Counted from the stretch's first letter, positions 29,453 to 38,687 are shown. The stretch is 64,000 bases of DNA from Leeia speluncae (GCF_020564625.1 NZ_JAJBZT010000005.1:186001-250000), one strand, 5' to 3'. Program-made: numbers and translations. Notes: generated by a model not told the origin, from the letters alone.

Positions 29453-30123
29453 GATGCATTTCCTTGTGCGATTACTGGCCATTCGGCCGGTGCATCTGCC
29501 CATTGGGTAGCGGGCAAAATTTCTTGGTGAATGGCTTCGAGCAATTCCGCTGCAATGTTGTCTAGCGGGGCAAGAATGCCTTCCTGTTTGGTTTGAGTGA
29601 CTTGCAGCCCTTGGTAACCACATGGGTTAATCCAACTAAACGGCGCTAAATCCATATCCACATTTAACGATAAACCATGGTACGTACAGCCACGGCGAAC
29701 ACGTAAACCAAGCGCCGCAATTTTGGCGCCTGATTCGACATAAACCCCGGGGGCTGCTTCGTCCCCTTTGGCAACAACTTGATGCTTCGCTAGGACAGAG
29801 ATAATGCTATTTTCCATTTTCCGCACTAACTCTCTGACCCCTAAACCATGTCGTTTTAGGTCTAGCATCAGGTAAACCACAATTTGGCCAGGTCCGTGAT
29901 AGGTAATTTGCCCACCTCGGTCAATTTTGACCAAAGGGATGTCTGTGGCTTGCAGGAGATGCTCTGGCTTACCCGCTAATCCAAGGGTATAGACGGGTGG
30001 ATGTTGTAACAACCAGATTTCATCTGGCGTGTCTTCCGTTCTGGCGTTATTGAAAGCTTGCATCGCTTCAAAGGCAGATTGGTAATCTACCACGCCAAAC
30101 TGACGGACTTGAACAGTCATCAT
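29449..30123 (-). CDS. lipB: octanoyl-[acyl carrier protein]:protein N-octanoyltransferase
   Basis: Transfers octanoyl from acyl carrier protein to the lipoyl domains of 2-oxoacid dehydrogenases and GcvH, providing the substrate of LipA. The 224-residue protein has the family blocks [12 protein letters not shown], the catalytic Lys134 in [10 protein letters not shown], and the nucleophile Cys168 in NPCGY. Its start codon shares one base with the DUF493 stop (TAATG), and its stop overlaps lipA by 4 nt, so the three genes are translationally linked. Confidence 0.96.
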   Translation of the reverse strand: MMTVQVRQFGVVDYQSAFEAMQAFNNARTEDTPDEIWLLQHPPVYTLGLAGKPEHLLQATDIPLVKIDRGGQITYHGPGQIVVYLMLDLKRHGLGVRELVRKMENSIISVLAKHQVVAKGDEAAPGVYVESGAKIAALGLRVRRGCTYHGLSLNVDMDLAPFSWINPCGYQGLQVTQTKQEGILAPLDNIAAELLEAIHQEILPATQWADAPAEWPVIAQGNAS

Positions 30124-30398
30124 TACAACACCACTTTTACCAGCGGATGCCCGCTAAGTGCGCGATAGAGATTATCTAACTGATCTTTTGAGTTCGCCAT
30201 CACCGTACATGTCAGCGACAGGTACTTACCCGTACCTGAGGCGCGCATTTCTACTGTGGTTGCATCAAAATCTGGTGCGTGAATTCTTACCACGTCCACA
30301 ATTACTTGAGCAAAATCATCCGTTCTTTCCCCCATAATTTTCAGAGGAAAAGCACATGGAAACTCGATTAACGTTTCCTGATTGCCTGTTTGCGTCAT
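30123..30398 (-). CDS. ybeD: DUF493 family protein (YbeD-like)
   Basis: A 91-residue member of the UPF0250/DUF493 family, a small ACT-like ferredoxin fold. The ETLIEFPCAFPLKIMGE start and the RASGTGKYLSLTCTVMANSKDQLDNLYRALSGHPLVKVVL end are characteristic. Its position between dacC and lipB matches the classic dacA-ybeD-lipB order of enteric bacteria, which suggests a regulatory link to lipoylation or cell-wall synthesis; no biochemical activity is established. It lies 12 nt after dacC. Confidence 0.9.
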   Translation of the reverse strand: MTQTGNQETLIEFPCAFPLKIMGERTDDFAQVIVDVVRIHAPDFDATTVEMRASGTGKYLSLTCTVMANSKDQLDNLYRALSGHPLVKVVL

Positions 30399-30410
30399 TC
30401 CATTACTACC

Positions 30411-31592
30411 TTATTCAAACCACAACTTAACTGAGTCCTTCATTCTACCCCATACACCCGCTTGGCTCACTTGCTTAAGTGCTACTACGGGGTAGGTTCC
30501 TAGTGCCTTGCCATCTAGTGAGAAGGTAATTTGACCCACTTTTTGACCGCCCACTACCGGCGCAATCAACGGCTGTTGCGTGACTAGCTTCACTTTCACG
30601 CGACTTGCCGCCCCTTTCGGAAGGGTCATATAGAAGTCTTGTAAAAATCCAACACCTAGTGATTCTTCACTACCTTTCCAGACTTTTACCTGCTGGATGG
30701 CCTGTCCTTTTGCATACAACTTAGGTGTATCGAAGAATTGAATGCCATAGTTAAGTAGTTTTAAGCTTTCTGTCGCACGTGCTTCTTCATTTGCTGTGCC
30801 TAACACAACAGAAACCACACGACGACCATCGCGCTTCATCGTACCTACCAAGCAGAAACCTGCACTATTGGTATGGCCTGTTTTCATACCATCTACGTTT
30901 GGATCACGCCATAGCAGCAAATTACGGTTTGGTTGTTTAACCCCATTGTAGGTAAAGTCTTTCATCGAGTAGATCGGGAAAAACTCTGGGAAATCACGAA
31001 TAATCCGTGCAGCCAAAATAGAAAGATCACGTGCGGTGGTGTAATGATCGGCGTTTGGTAAACCGGTTGCGTTCATGAAGTGAGTGTTTTTCATGCCCAG
31101 TTTCTTCGCCATGTCATTCATCATGTGGGCGAAGGTTTCTTCTGATCCGGCAATCGCTTCTGCTAGGGTGATACACGCATCATTACCACTTTGGACAATC
31201 ATCCCTTTAATCAGGTCATCTACTCGTACTGGTTTGTTAGGTTCAACAAACATCCGAGAGCCTTCGATTTTCCAGGCTTTTACAGAGGGCACTAATGCCT
31301 GATCTAGTTTGATTTTTCCCTCTTTCACCGCTTTGAAAGTGAGATAGGCAGTCATTAGCTTCGTTAGCGAAGCTGGTTCTACACGTTTATCCGCATCCAC
31401 ACTTGCTAGCGTTGTATTGCTGTAAAAATCATTCACAATATAAGCACGCCCAGCAATAGCAGGAGCAGGCGGCACAAAATCAGGGGCTGCAATAGCGGTT
31501 AATGAACTAAGACCAGCAAAGGCCAAAACCGATAATTTGAACAGTTGTCTACGGGAAAAAGAAAACACAGAATTCGCAACAGAGTTATTCAT
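30411..31592 (-). CDS. dacC: D-alanyl-D-alanine carboxypeptidase (PBP5/6 type)
   Basis: Periplasmic penicillin-binding protein removing the terminal D-Ala from peptidoglycan stem peptides. The 393-residue protein has the serine-protease-like triad motifs SLTK (75-78), SGN (135-137) and KTG (237-239), followed by the PBP5-type C-terminal domain and an amphipathic end (WGRMKDSVKLWFE) for membrane association. The signal peptide is odd: residues 13-19 read SRRQLFK ahead of the hydrophobic stretch, close to a twin-arginine motif, whereas PBP5 normally uses Sec. The dacC, dacA or dacD choice is by similarity only. Confidence 0.92.
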   Translation of the reverse strand: MNNSVANSVFSFSRRQLFKLSVLAFAGLSSLTAIAAPDFVPPAPAIAGRAYIVNDFYSNTTLASVDADKRVEPASLTKLMTAYLTFKAVKEGKIKLDQALVPSVKAWKIEGSRMFVEPNKPVRVDDLIKGMIVQSGNDACITLAEAIAGSEETFAHMMNDMAKKLGMKNTHFMNATGLPNADHYTTARDLSILAARIIRDFPEFFPIYSMKDFTYNGVKQPNRNLLLWRDPNVDGMKTGHTNSAGFCLVGTMKRDGRRVVSVVLGTANEEARATESLKLLNYGIQFFDTPKLYAKGQAIQQVKVWKGSEESLGVGFLQDFYMTLPKGAASRVKVKLVTQQPLIAPVVGGQKVGQITFSLDGKALGTYPVVALKQVSQAGVWGRMKDSVKLWFE

Positions 31593-31628
31593 AAGATGGT
31601 TGATTCCAGATTGCAGAGGACAAAAGAC

Positions 31629-31662
31629 GCCGCCTTTTCAAGATAAGGGCGGTTTTGTTTTT
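31629..31662. terminator. hairpin with T-rich flank between dacC and ilvA
   Basis: CCGCC (31630-31634) pairs with GGCGG (31648-31652); the plus side is followed by GTTTTGTTTTTTT-like sequence. No plus-strand gene ends here, so it may mark an unannotated transcript, or serve imperfectly as the ilvA terminator on the minus strand. Confidence 0.4.
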
Positions 31663-31767
31663 TTCGAGTCTTACACTGCAGAAAAATTCCCTAGGTCAGT
31701 TGAATTGGCAGGTAAGTACGCATAATTGCATCTCTACCTGCCCTTCACCACTCATTAGTTGGTTTGC

Positions 31768-33273
31768 TTAACGCAAGAATAGTTGGTAAGCCGGATTATC
31801 GGTTTCATCTACATAATCGTAGCCCAAACGCTCTAGGAACGATTCGAACTCGACATGATCAGCAGACGGCACCTGAAGGCCGATCAATACACGCCCATAA
31901 TCTGCACCATGATTACGGTAATGGAACAAGGTAATATTCCAGCCTTGGCTCATGTTAGTTAGGAAGCCCATCAACGCACCCGGGCGCTCTGGGAATTCGA
32001 AACGGAATAGACGCTCGTCCGTTGCATTCGCATGGCCACCCACCAAATGGCGAACATGCAGCTTGGCTAATTCGTTATCGGTCAGATCAATCGTGGCATG
32101 GCCTTGGTCAGAAAGTTGCTGAACAATATCCGCTGCTTCACGACGGTTTTGCACTTGCACGCCCACAAAAATATGCGCTTGCTTGTTATCTGAGTAACGG
32201 TAGTTGAATTCTGTAATCGAACGGTTGCCGATTTGCGTTAAGAAGGTCTTAAACGCGCCCGGTTGCTCAGGAATCGTCACCGCAAATACCGCCTCGCGCT
32301 GCTCACCAATCTCTGAGCGTTCAGCCACATGGCGCAGACGGTCAAAGTTCATATTGGCGCCAGAGGCAATTGCAACCAGTGTTTGGCCAGTAACACCATT
32401 ATCTTGCACAAAGCGTTTCGCACCGGCGATGGCCAATGCACCCGCTGGCTCTAAGATAGAACGCGTATCTTCGAAGACATCTTTGATTGCCGCACACATC
32501 TCATCATTCGTCACCCGGATGATGCCATCTAAGTGTTCGCGACAAAGGTTAAAGGTATGCTCACCAACAAACTTCACCGCAACGCCATCAGCAAACAAAC
32601 CAACATGTGGAAGTTTGACACGTTCACCAGCCAAGATAGACTGGTACATAGAATCTGCTTCGTATGGCTCTACGCCATACACTTTAATACCTGGCTTTAG
32701 ACGCTTCACATAAACGGCGATACCCGCGGCTAGTCCACCACCACCAATGGGTACAAAAATCGCGTCGATGTTTTTACGTTGGCGAAGAATCTCCATACCA
32801 ACCGTACCCTGCCCGGCAATCACATACGGATCATCATACGGAGGGACAAAGGTTGCACCACGTTCTTTGGCTAGTTCTTGCGCGTAAATATTGGTCGCAT
32901 CGAAATTCTCGCCCTGCAAAATCACATCGGCGCCGCGCGCCTTTACCGAATTCACTTTAATCTGTGGGGCAATCGCAGGCATACAGATAGTTGCCTTGCA
33001 ACCTAGCGCTTTGGCTGCTAGTGCGACACCTTGAGCGTGGTTGCCAGCAGAAGCGGTAATCACACCACGTGCGCGCTCTTCATCGGTAAGCGCAGCCATA
33101 CGAGCGTACGCGCCACGAATCTTAAAAGAGAATACTGGCTGAATATCTTCCCGCTTGAGTAGCAAGGTATTTTGAATTCGTCCGGACAATGCTTTTGCTT
33201 CTTCAAGAGGAGACTCTACAGCAACATCGTAGACCGGGGCGGTAAGGATATTTTCCAGGTAATCGAACTTCAT
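31768..33273 (-). CDS. ilvA: threonine ammonia-lyase, biosynthetic
   Basis: PLP enzyme deaminating threonine to 2-oxobutyrate, the committed step to isoleucine. The 501-residue length and two ACT-like regulatory domains (from about 325 to the end; ERSEIGEQREAVFAVTIPEQPG and FEFPERPGALMGFL) mark the isoleucine-inhibited biosynthetic type. The PLP lysine is Lys51 in FSFKIRGAY. It is monocistronic, and supplies the substrate for the ilvIHC enzymes encoded about 18 kb away. Confidence 0.96.
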   Translation of the reverse strand: MKFDYLENILTAPVYDVAVESPLEEAKALSGRIQNTLLLKREDIQPVFSFKIRGAYARMAALTDEERARGVITASAGNHAQGVALAAKALGCKATICMPAIAPQIKVNSVKARGADVILQGENFDATNIYAQELAKERGATFVPPYDDPYVIAGQGTVGMEILRQRKNIDAIFVPIGGGGLAAGIAVYVKRLKPGIKVYGVEPYEADSMYQSILAGERVKLPHVGLFADGVAVKFVGEHTFNLCREHLDGIIRVTNDEMCAAIKDVFEDTRSILEPAGALAIAGAKRFVQDNGVTGQTLVAIASGANMNFDRLRHVAERSEIGEQREAVFAVTIPEQPGAFKTFLTQIGNRSITEFNYRYSDNKQAHIFVGVQVQNRREAADIVQQLSDQGHATIDLTDNELAKLHVRHLVGGHANATDERLFRFEFPERPGALMGFLTNMSQGWNITLFHYRNHGADYGRVLIGLQVPSADHVEFESFLERLGYDYVDETDNPAYQLFLR

Positions 33274-33554
33274 CGGGTAATTGTGCCAGGCTAAAAATTA
33301 GTGAATGAGATCAAACCGTTAGAATAACAGCCCATTGCGCTTGGCGAAACCGGCAAAGGGAAATAAATTGCATTCTTTTGGAAACATTATTACATGTTAT
33401 TAGCTGGCGAAGTATTGTTTGTTGTCTTCTCTCCACAGTGCGGGTAACAAACATGGGGAGAACGAGGAGTTTAGGGTAAAATGCAGGGTATGTGATGAGT
33501 GGGTTTTGCCACCTAACTCGCCCCCCTTCTAATTTGTTTATCAGGAAGCCAAAC

Positions 33555-34235
33555 ATGTCTTTGACTGTCGACCAACAAAAACAAGCTGCTGCCCGTGCTG
33601 CGATTGATTACATTGAAAATGACTGGGTGGTAGGTGTTGGCACCGGTTCTACGGCCAATCATTTTATTGATGCATTAGCGACAATTAAAGACCGCATTGA
33701 TGGCGCGGTAGCGAGTTCTGAAGCGTCTGCTCAGCGTTTGAAAGCGCACGGTATCCGCGTGTTCGAACTCACTGCGGTTGGCGAACTACCGATTTATGTA
33801 GACGGTGCAGACGAAATCAATGCGAATTTGCAAATGATTAAAGGGGGCGGCGCCGCACTAACGCGTGAAAAAATTGTGGCGCAGTGTGCTGACAAATTCA
33901 TTTGTATCGCTGATGAAAGTAAGTTGGTTCGCGTGTTGGGTCAGTTTCCACTCCCCGTTGAAGTGATTCCGATGGCGCGCAGTTTGGTTGGACGTGCTAT
34001 GGTTAAGCTAGGTGGACATCCTGCATGGCGTGAAGACTGCGTGACCGACAATGGTAATTGGATTATTGATGTGCACGGCTTGACGATTGACGAACCAATC
34101 AAGCTAGAAACAGCAATTAATCAAATTCCTGGCGTGGTAACGAATGGTATTTTTGCTTTACGTCCTGCAGACGTATTGCTACTAGGCAAGACTAGCGGCG
34201 TTGAGGTGTTTAAAAACCCTGCTTCGGCTCGCTAA
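33555..34235 (+). CDS. rpiA: ribose-5-phosphate isomerase A
   Basis: Interconverts ribose-5-phosphate and ribulose-5-phosphate in the pentose phosphate pathway. The 226-residue protein has [20 protein letters not shown], the DGADEIN catalytic acid motif, and [14 protein letters not shown]. The ATG at 33555 has AGGA 8 nt upstream and gives normal family length; the longer reading from 33492 lacks support. It is divergent from ilvA and followed by a terminator. Confidence 0.96.
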   Translation: MSLTVDQQKQAAARAAIDYIENDWVVGVGTGSTANHFIDALATIKDRIDGAVASSEASAQRLKAHGIRVFELTAVGELPIYVDGADEINANLQMIKGGGAALTREKIVAQCADKFICIADESKLVRVLGQFPLPVEVIPMARSLVGRAMVKLGGHPAWREDCVTDNGNWIIDVHGLTIDEPIKLETAINQIPGVVTNGIFALRPADVLLLGKTSGVEVFKNPASAR

Positions 34236-34252
34236 TCTGCCCTATGCAAGAC

Positions 34253-34284
34253 AAAAACGGTCGACTAGTTCGGCCGTTTTTTAT
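34253..34284 (+). terminator. intrinsic terminator of rpiA
   Basis: AAAAACGG (34253-34260) pairs with CCGTTTTT (from 34274), with extra inner pairing, ending in a T6 run. Confidence 0.78.
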
Positions 34285-34319
34285 TTCTGCCATTAAAATG
34301 GTAACCATCAAAACATTTA

Positions 34320-34362
34320 TGACAAATGAGTTGTCACACTTTTGTCACATTCCATCTATAAC
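34320..34362 (+). promoter_or_regulatory. PHO box and promoter of phoU
   Basis: Two exact TTGTCAC heptamers (34331-34337, 34342-34348) are separated by 4 bp, the direct-repeat geometry of a PhoB-binding box. The first also forms a TGACAA-ATGAG-TTGTCA inverted repeat (34320-34336). A TATAAC minus-10 lies at 34357-34362, 8 bp after the box, so the box replaces the minus-35 as in PhoB-activated promoters. Confidence 0.78.
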
Positions 34363-34399
34363 ATAAGCAGGTTATTTGTATAAATTGAAGGAGAGCGTG

Positions 34400-35110
34400 A
34401 TGTCAGACCATACATCTCGCCAATTTGATCAAGAATTGGAAAGTGTGCGTGCCCGTGTATTAGAAATGGGTGGCATGGTTGAACAACAGATTCGCAATGC
34501 GATTGATGGCTTGGCTCGCGCTGATCGTGAAATCTTGCTTAACGTAATGAATACCGATCACCGTGTAAATACTCTTGAAGTGCAAGTAGACGAAGAGTGC
34601 CAGCATATTATTGCTCGCCGCCAACCGGCTGCTGTTGATATGCGCATGGTGTTTACCGTGATTAAAACCATCACAGACTTAGAGCGTATTGGTGATGAAG
34701 CGGTAAAAATTGCACGTATGGCGAACAATCTACTAGATGCAAACCGCATTCAAGTTCCACGTTTTAACGAAATTAAGCATGCAGCAGAAGTCGCCATTGA
34801 TATGCTGACCAAAGCATTGGACTCATTTGCTCGTCTAGATGCCGTATTGGCTGCTAGCGTTGTGAAAGAAGACATCCAGCTAGATGCAGAATACCAAAGC
34901 GTTGTTCGCCAGCTGATCACTTACATGATGGAAGATCCACGTACGATTTCTAGCTCACTAGAAACCATCACCATCATCAAATCGATCGAGCGTATTGGTG
35001 ACCACGCGAAGAACATGTCTGAATATGTTGTCTTCATGGTAAAAGGTAAAGATATCCGCCACCTATCTATTGCTGACGTTGAGCGTGCAGCACTAGGTGA
35101 AGATAGCTAA
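34400..35110 (+). CDS. phoU: phosphate signalling protein PhoU
   Basis: Cytoplasmic helical protein that links the Pst phosphate transporter to PhoR and represses the Pho response when phosphate is plentiful. The 236-residue protein has the two three-helix PhoU repeats with the metal-binding motifs DLERIGDEA and SIERIGDHAKN. The ATG at 34400 follows AAGGAGAG; the longer reading from 34376 is unlikely. A PHO box precedes it. No pst or phoBR gene is within the window; a strong terminator separates it from ppx. Confidence 0.96.
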   Translation: MSDHTSRQFDQELESVRARVLEMGGMVEQQIRNAIDGLARADREILLNVMNTDHRVNTLEVQVDEECQHIIARRQPAAVDMRMVFTVIKTITDLERIGDEAVKIARMANNLLDANRIQVPRFNEIKHAAEVAIDMLTKALDSFARLDAVLAASVVKEDIQLDAEYQSVVRQLITYMMEDPRTISSSLETITIIKSIERIGDHAKNMSEYVVFMVKGKDIRHLSIADVERAALGEDS

Positions 35111-35164
35111 AAATACCTGCCATCTTGCTTAGTTTTCACGCTAAGCATGACAAAAGTACTTGTG

Positions 35165-35207
35165 TACCCCTTTATTTTGCGTCTAAATAAAGGGGTATAT
35201 TCTTTTT
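35165..35207 (+). terminator. intrinsic terminator of phoU
   Basis: Perfect 13-bp stem, arms 35165-35177 and 35185-35197 (TACCCCTTTATTT type), 7-nt loop, then a T-rich run ending in T5. Confidence 0.9.
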
Positions 35208-35222
35208 CGTCTCGGAGTTTGT

Positions 35223-36704
35223 GTGAGTTTCGATACCATTGCCGCCGTTGATTTAGGTTCTAATAGTTTCCGTCTACAAGTTGCTCGTGTAGTGGATGAT
35301 CAGATTTATCCGCTAGATAGCTTGAAAGAGACGGTTCGATTGGGCGCAGGGTTGCGCGCTGATGGACTTTTAGACGAAGACACCACCGAAAGAGCCATTA
35401 GTTGCTTAAAGCGTTTTGGTGAAAGACTAAGAGACCTGCCACCTGAAGCGATCCGCGCGGTGGGTACGAACACCTTGCGTGTGGCAAAAAACGCGGCAGA
35501 CATTATTCCCAGGGCCGAAGCAGCACTAGGTGTACCGATTGAAATTATTGCCGGACGTGAAGAAGCACGCCTGATTTATTTAGGCGCATCGCACTCCCTT
35601 CCTGCGAGCAAAGAACGCCGCTTGGTTGTTGATATTGGCGGCGGCTCTACCGAATTTATTATTGGATCGCAATACAAAGCCTTAAAGCTAGAAAGCTTGT
35701 TTATGGGCTGTGTTAGCTGGACGATGAAGTATTTCCCAGAAGGCCGGATCACCAAAAACAACTTACAACTAGCGATTTTGGCAGCACGAACTGAGCTACA
35801 AAGCATAGTCACCGAATTTAGCCCAGACGAATGGCAAATTGCGATTGGTACATCCGGCACGGCTCGCTCTTTATCTGACATTATGGAACTGAATGATCTC
35901 TCCCCATCTGGCATTACCGCAGAAGGCATGGAGAAATTAAAAACCATTTTATTAAAAGCGGGCAGCATCGATGCCCTGCAGTTAAATGGTTTGAGACCTG
36001 ACCGCGCACCAGTATTACCAGGTGGCTTTGCGATTATGTCAGCCATTTTTGCAGAACTTGGCATTCGCCAAATGCAAATTACCTTAGGCGCATTACGCGA
36101 TGGCGTGATGTATGACCTGATTGGGCGTCATCTACATAAAGATATGCGCGACAGCACCGTGACGCAATTTAAACGTCGCTACCATGTAGATGCGAAGCAA
36201 GTAGAACGCGTTAGTCATTTGGCAACGCATTTCTTCAAGCAGCTAAAAACTAGTATGTCTTTGACCGATGAACAAGCGGAACAAACGTTAAATTGGGCCG
36301 CAAAACTGCACGAAATTGGTTTGTCGGTGTCACATACTGGTTACCACAAGCACAGCGCGTATATTCTGGAACATGCAGACATGCCTGGCTTTTCAAAACC
36401 TGAGCAATTGGTATTGTCGCAATTAGCCCTTGCGCACCGTGGCAAACTCGGTAAATTAGCACCGATTTTGACCCTGCCAGCAAGACGCGCGCAGATTTTG
36501 GCCTTGCGTTTAGGCGCGCTATTTAATCGTAGCCGTCGCGAAATGGATTTGCCTGAAACCAACATTGAAGCCACCAAAACCGGCTTTAAATTGGCAATCA
36601 ATGCAAATTGGTTAGAAGAACACCCGCTAACCGAAACCGCTTTACAGCAAGAAAGTGCAATGTGGTCAGATACAGGTTTTAAACTGGATATTCTGCGAAC
36701 ATAG
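35223..36704 (+). CDS. ppx: exopolyphosphatase (Ppx/GppA family)
   Basis: Degrades polyphosphate from its ends or hydrolyses pppGpp; the two activities cannot be told apart here. The 493-residue protein begins with the actin-like ATPase fold signature AAVDLGSNSFRLQVARV and has VVDIGGGSTEFI plus the C-terminal HD-like helical domain (AAKLHEIGLSVSHTGYHKHSAYIL). The start is GTG at 35223 with a CGGAG Shine-Dalgarno. It begins only 16 nt after the phoU terminator, so its promoter may overlap that hairpin, or it may depend on read-through. corA-like gene follows 4 nt later. Confidence 0.94.
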   Translation: MSFDTIAAVDLGSNSFRLQVARVVDDQIYPLDSLKETVRLGAGLRADGLLDEDTTERAISCLKRFGERLRDLPPEAIRAVGTNTLRVAKNAADIIPRAEAALGVPIEIIAGREEARLIYLGASHSLPASKERRLVVDIGGGSTEFIIGSQYKALKLESLFMGCVSWTMKYFPEGRITKNNLQLAILAARTELQSIVTEFSPDEWQIAIGTSGTARSLSDIMELNDLSPSGITAEGMEKLKTILLKAGSIDALQLNGLRPDRAPVLPGGFAIMSAIFAELGIRQMQITLGALRDGVMYDLIGRHLHKDMRDSTVTQFKRRYHVDAKQVERVSHLATHFFKQLKTSMSLTDEQAEQTLNWAAKLHEIGLSVSHTGYHKHSAYILEHADMPGFSKPEQLVLSQLALAHRGKLGKLAPILTLPARRAQILALRLGALFNRSRREMDLPETNIEATKTGFKLAINANWLEEHPLTETALQQESAMWSDTGFKLDILRT

Positions 36705-36708
36705 GTTA

Positions 36709-37773
36709 ATGACAAAAAGACACCGCACCAGCCGTCAGAAAAAACAAGGTCTTCCACCAGGCACTCTGGTGCATATTGGAAAAGTACACACCCAAACACC
36801 GGAATTGGATTGGGTGTGTTACTCGGCCGATACGGTCGCGCGGCAATCTCCTACCCCCAAGAGTCTCCCACCGAAAACTGTCCCATCGCAAACCACTTGG
36901 TTAAATGTATACGGACTGCAAGATAGCGATTTACTTCGCAAAATTGGTGAAACATATGGCTTGCACCCTCTCGTGCAAGAAGACATTCTCAATACCGAGC
37001 AACGCCCCAAGGTCGAAATTTACGATCAATATTTGTATGTCGTTGCGCACCTGTTTCACCCAGATGAAGAAGGCCAACTGCAAGCAGAACAAATTAGCTT
37101 TGTCTTAGGTGACCATTGGTTACTGACGGTCCAAGAACGCAGTACGGGGTTATTTGCCCAAGTACGCAACCGCCTACTGGCAAACCATAGTCAACAACGA
37201 AAAGGCGGAGCAGACTATTTGCTATATGCCTTGCTAGACGCGTTGGTCGACCATCATTTCGCCCTTATCGAAAAACTATCTGAACGCATTGAAGATTTAG
37301 AAGATCGGCTAATGGAAGAGCGCCCTTCGACTGAACAACTCGCGGCGATTTACCGCGAAAAACGCCAATTAGCCGCTTTGCGCAAAGTGCTTTGGCCACT
37401 GCGGGAATGCCTTAATAGCCTAACGCGGGATGATGCAGATTTTTTCACGGCGGAAACACAATTGTATCTGCGAGATGTGTATGACCATGCGGTGCATGCG
37501 TTAGAGTCGCTAGAAGCATTGCGCGATCAAATCGCGGGGATGTTAGATATCTTTGTCTCCACAACGAGTAATTTGTTAAATAAAGACATGCGGGTGTTAA
37601 CCGTGATTGCGACCATCTTTATGCCGCTAACACTGATTACATCGCTTTATGGCATGAACTTCAAATACATGCCTGAACTAGACTGGCACTGGGGATACTT
37701 TGCCGTGCTGGGGGTAATGGCTGCGATGGCCATTGGAATGGGCGTATTTTTCTGGAAACGCCGCTGGATTTAA
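36709..37773 (+). CDS. corA: CorA-family magnesium/cobalt transporter
   Basis: A 354-residue pentameric metal-ion channel protein. It has the large N-terminal cytoplasmic domain with a long coiled helix (about 180-290) and two C-terminal membrane helices. The selectivity motif YGMN lies between them (LYGMNFKYMPELDWHWGY), and a basic end follows (KRRWI). The ATG at 36709 is 4 nt after the ppx stop, so the two are cotranscribed; longer readings starting inside ppx are not supported. The start is basic and not conserved. Confidence 0.93.
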   Translation: MTKRHRTSRQKKQGLPPGTLVHIGKVHTQTPELDWVCYSADTVARQSPTPKSLPPKTVPSQTTWLNVYGLQDSDLLRKIGETYGLHPLVQEDILNTEQRPKVEIYDQYLYVVAHLFHPDEEGQLQAEQISFVLGDHWLLTVQERSTGLFAQVRNRLLANHSQQRKGGADYLLYALLDALVDHHFALIEKLSERIEDLEDRLMEERPSTEQLAAIYREKRQLAALRKVLWPLRECLNSLTRDDADFFTAETQLYLRDVYDHAVHALESLEALRDQIAGMLDIFVSTTSNLLNKDMRVLTVIATIFMPLTLITSLYGMNFKYMPELDWHWGYFAVLGVMAAMAIGMGVFFWKRRWI

Positions 37774-37784
37774 CGTTGCAAACT

Positions 37785-37823
37785 AGCCAACTAAAGACTT
37801 CCCGTTTCTTTAGTTGGCTTTTA
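37785..37823 (+). terminator. intrinsic terminator of ppx-corA
   Basis: Perfect 12-bp stem, arms AGCCAACTAAAG (37785-37796) and CTTTAGTTGGCT (37808-37819), followed by TTTTA. Confidence 0.85.
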
Positions 37824-37848
37824 GCCTAATCGCTTACTGCTTCGATTA

Positions 37849-38406
37849 TTAAGCAAACCCTAGTTTTTGCAACCAGTCGCTCACTTCATCCCCACTACTC
37901 ATATCTGCGATCACAATCCCGTCCAACATAAAGGTTGGCGATACATGAATGCCATTTTGTCTGGCATAGCGTGCATGCCATTTCTGTAGCGTGGTCACAT
38001 GATCTTCAAAAAAAGCAGACTTTAATTGCACGCCGCTCAGTGATTCAATTTTGCCCAGAATTTGCGCGGCGGATGCATTAAGTAATTCACCTTTGCAGTG
38101 ATCTTGCGGTTCGAACGCATCTCGGTGATTAAAGATGGCAGACAGCACGTGCATGACCGCGTCACGACCATGTGGCAAGGTGCTAGCAGCAAGCACTGCT
38201 CGTGTAGTGATTGGAGAAAACATATGCCATGGCTGAGACTGAATTCGAAGACGGATGGTCAGTTTATTTTCACCTGCGGCGGTCAGTAAGGCGGGTAACT
38301 TAGCGTAGGCTTTTCCAGAAAATGGGCAGGTAGGTTCTAGAAATACATCGAGAACTTTTGGACCGTGACCCCAGGTTAGTGCTTGGTTTGCGTTAGTAAC
38401 TGGCAT
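37849..38406 (-). CDS. thioredoxin-fold DsbA-like protein
   Basis: A 185-residue protein with a thioredoxin/DsbA fold. The active site reads CPFS (Cys27 to Ser30) rather than CxxC, and a cis-proline segment VSPTFMLDG is present near 155-163. There is no signal peptide, so it is cytoplasmic. A monothiol CxxS site argues for a glutathione-linked or binding role rather than disulfide formation. It is convergent with corA and lies upstream of no obvious partner. The substrate is unknown. Confidence 0.75.
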   Translation of the reverse strand: MPVTNANQALTWGHGPKVLDVFLEPTCPFSGKAYAKLPALLTAAGENKLTIRLRIQSQPWHMFSPITTRAVLAASTLPHGRDAVMHVLSAIFNHRDAFEPQDHCKGELLNASAAQILGKIESLSGVQLKSAFFEDHVTTLQKWHARYARQNGIHVSPTFMLDGIVIADMSSGDEVSDWLQKLGFA

Positions 38407-38450
38407 GCTGCTTCTCCTGCTAATTATTGTGTTGTGACTGGAAAAACGAT

Positions 38451-38687
38451 TTATTTCCCACGGTAAGCGATTCTTGCTGTCATTTCCGACACAGCCATAG
38501 CAAGTGCCGCAGAGGCACCTAATTCTCCAGCCAAGTCTTCAAATAGCGTCCACTCGCCATAGCGTAACTGCCAGCCATGGGTGGCCCCTTCATCAATTCG
38601 CTCAATTAGTACGGGCACTTGAAAGCGCCCCACTCCAGGTAAGGTCAACTCGCGTACTTCAGGAAGCTCATTTTCTTCGAACCACAT
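38451..38687 (-). CDS. small hypothetical protein
   Basis: A 78-residue soluble acidic protein with no signal or membrane segment and no family I recognise. The start MWFEENELPEVREL at 38687 has a GGTGA-like ribosome site; a TTG at 38714 is less likely. The C-terminal half (LFEDLAGELGASAALAMAVSEMTARIAYRGK) looks helical. The balanced composition and regular codons support a real gene. It may share a transcript with the downstream DsbA-like gene, 44 nt away. Confidence 0.6.
   Translation of the reverse strand: MWFEENELPEVRELTLPGVGRFQVPVLIERIDEGATHGWQLRYGEWTLFEDLAGELGASAALAMAVSEMTARIAYRGK

Noticed and set aside
29453-29623. N-terminal extension of lipA
   Set aside because: The extra 57 codons lie inside lipB and look non-homologous; the ATG at 29452 has the standard 4-nt overlap.
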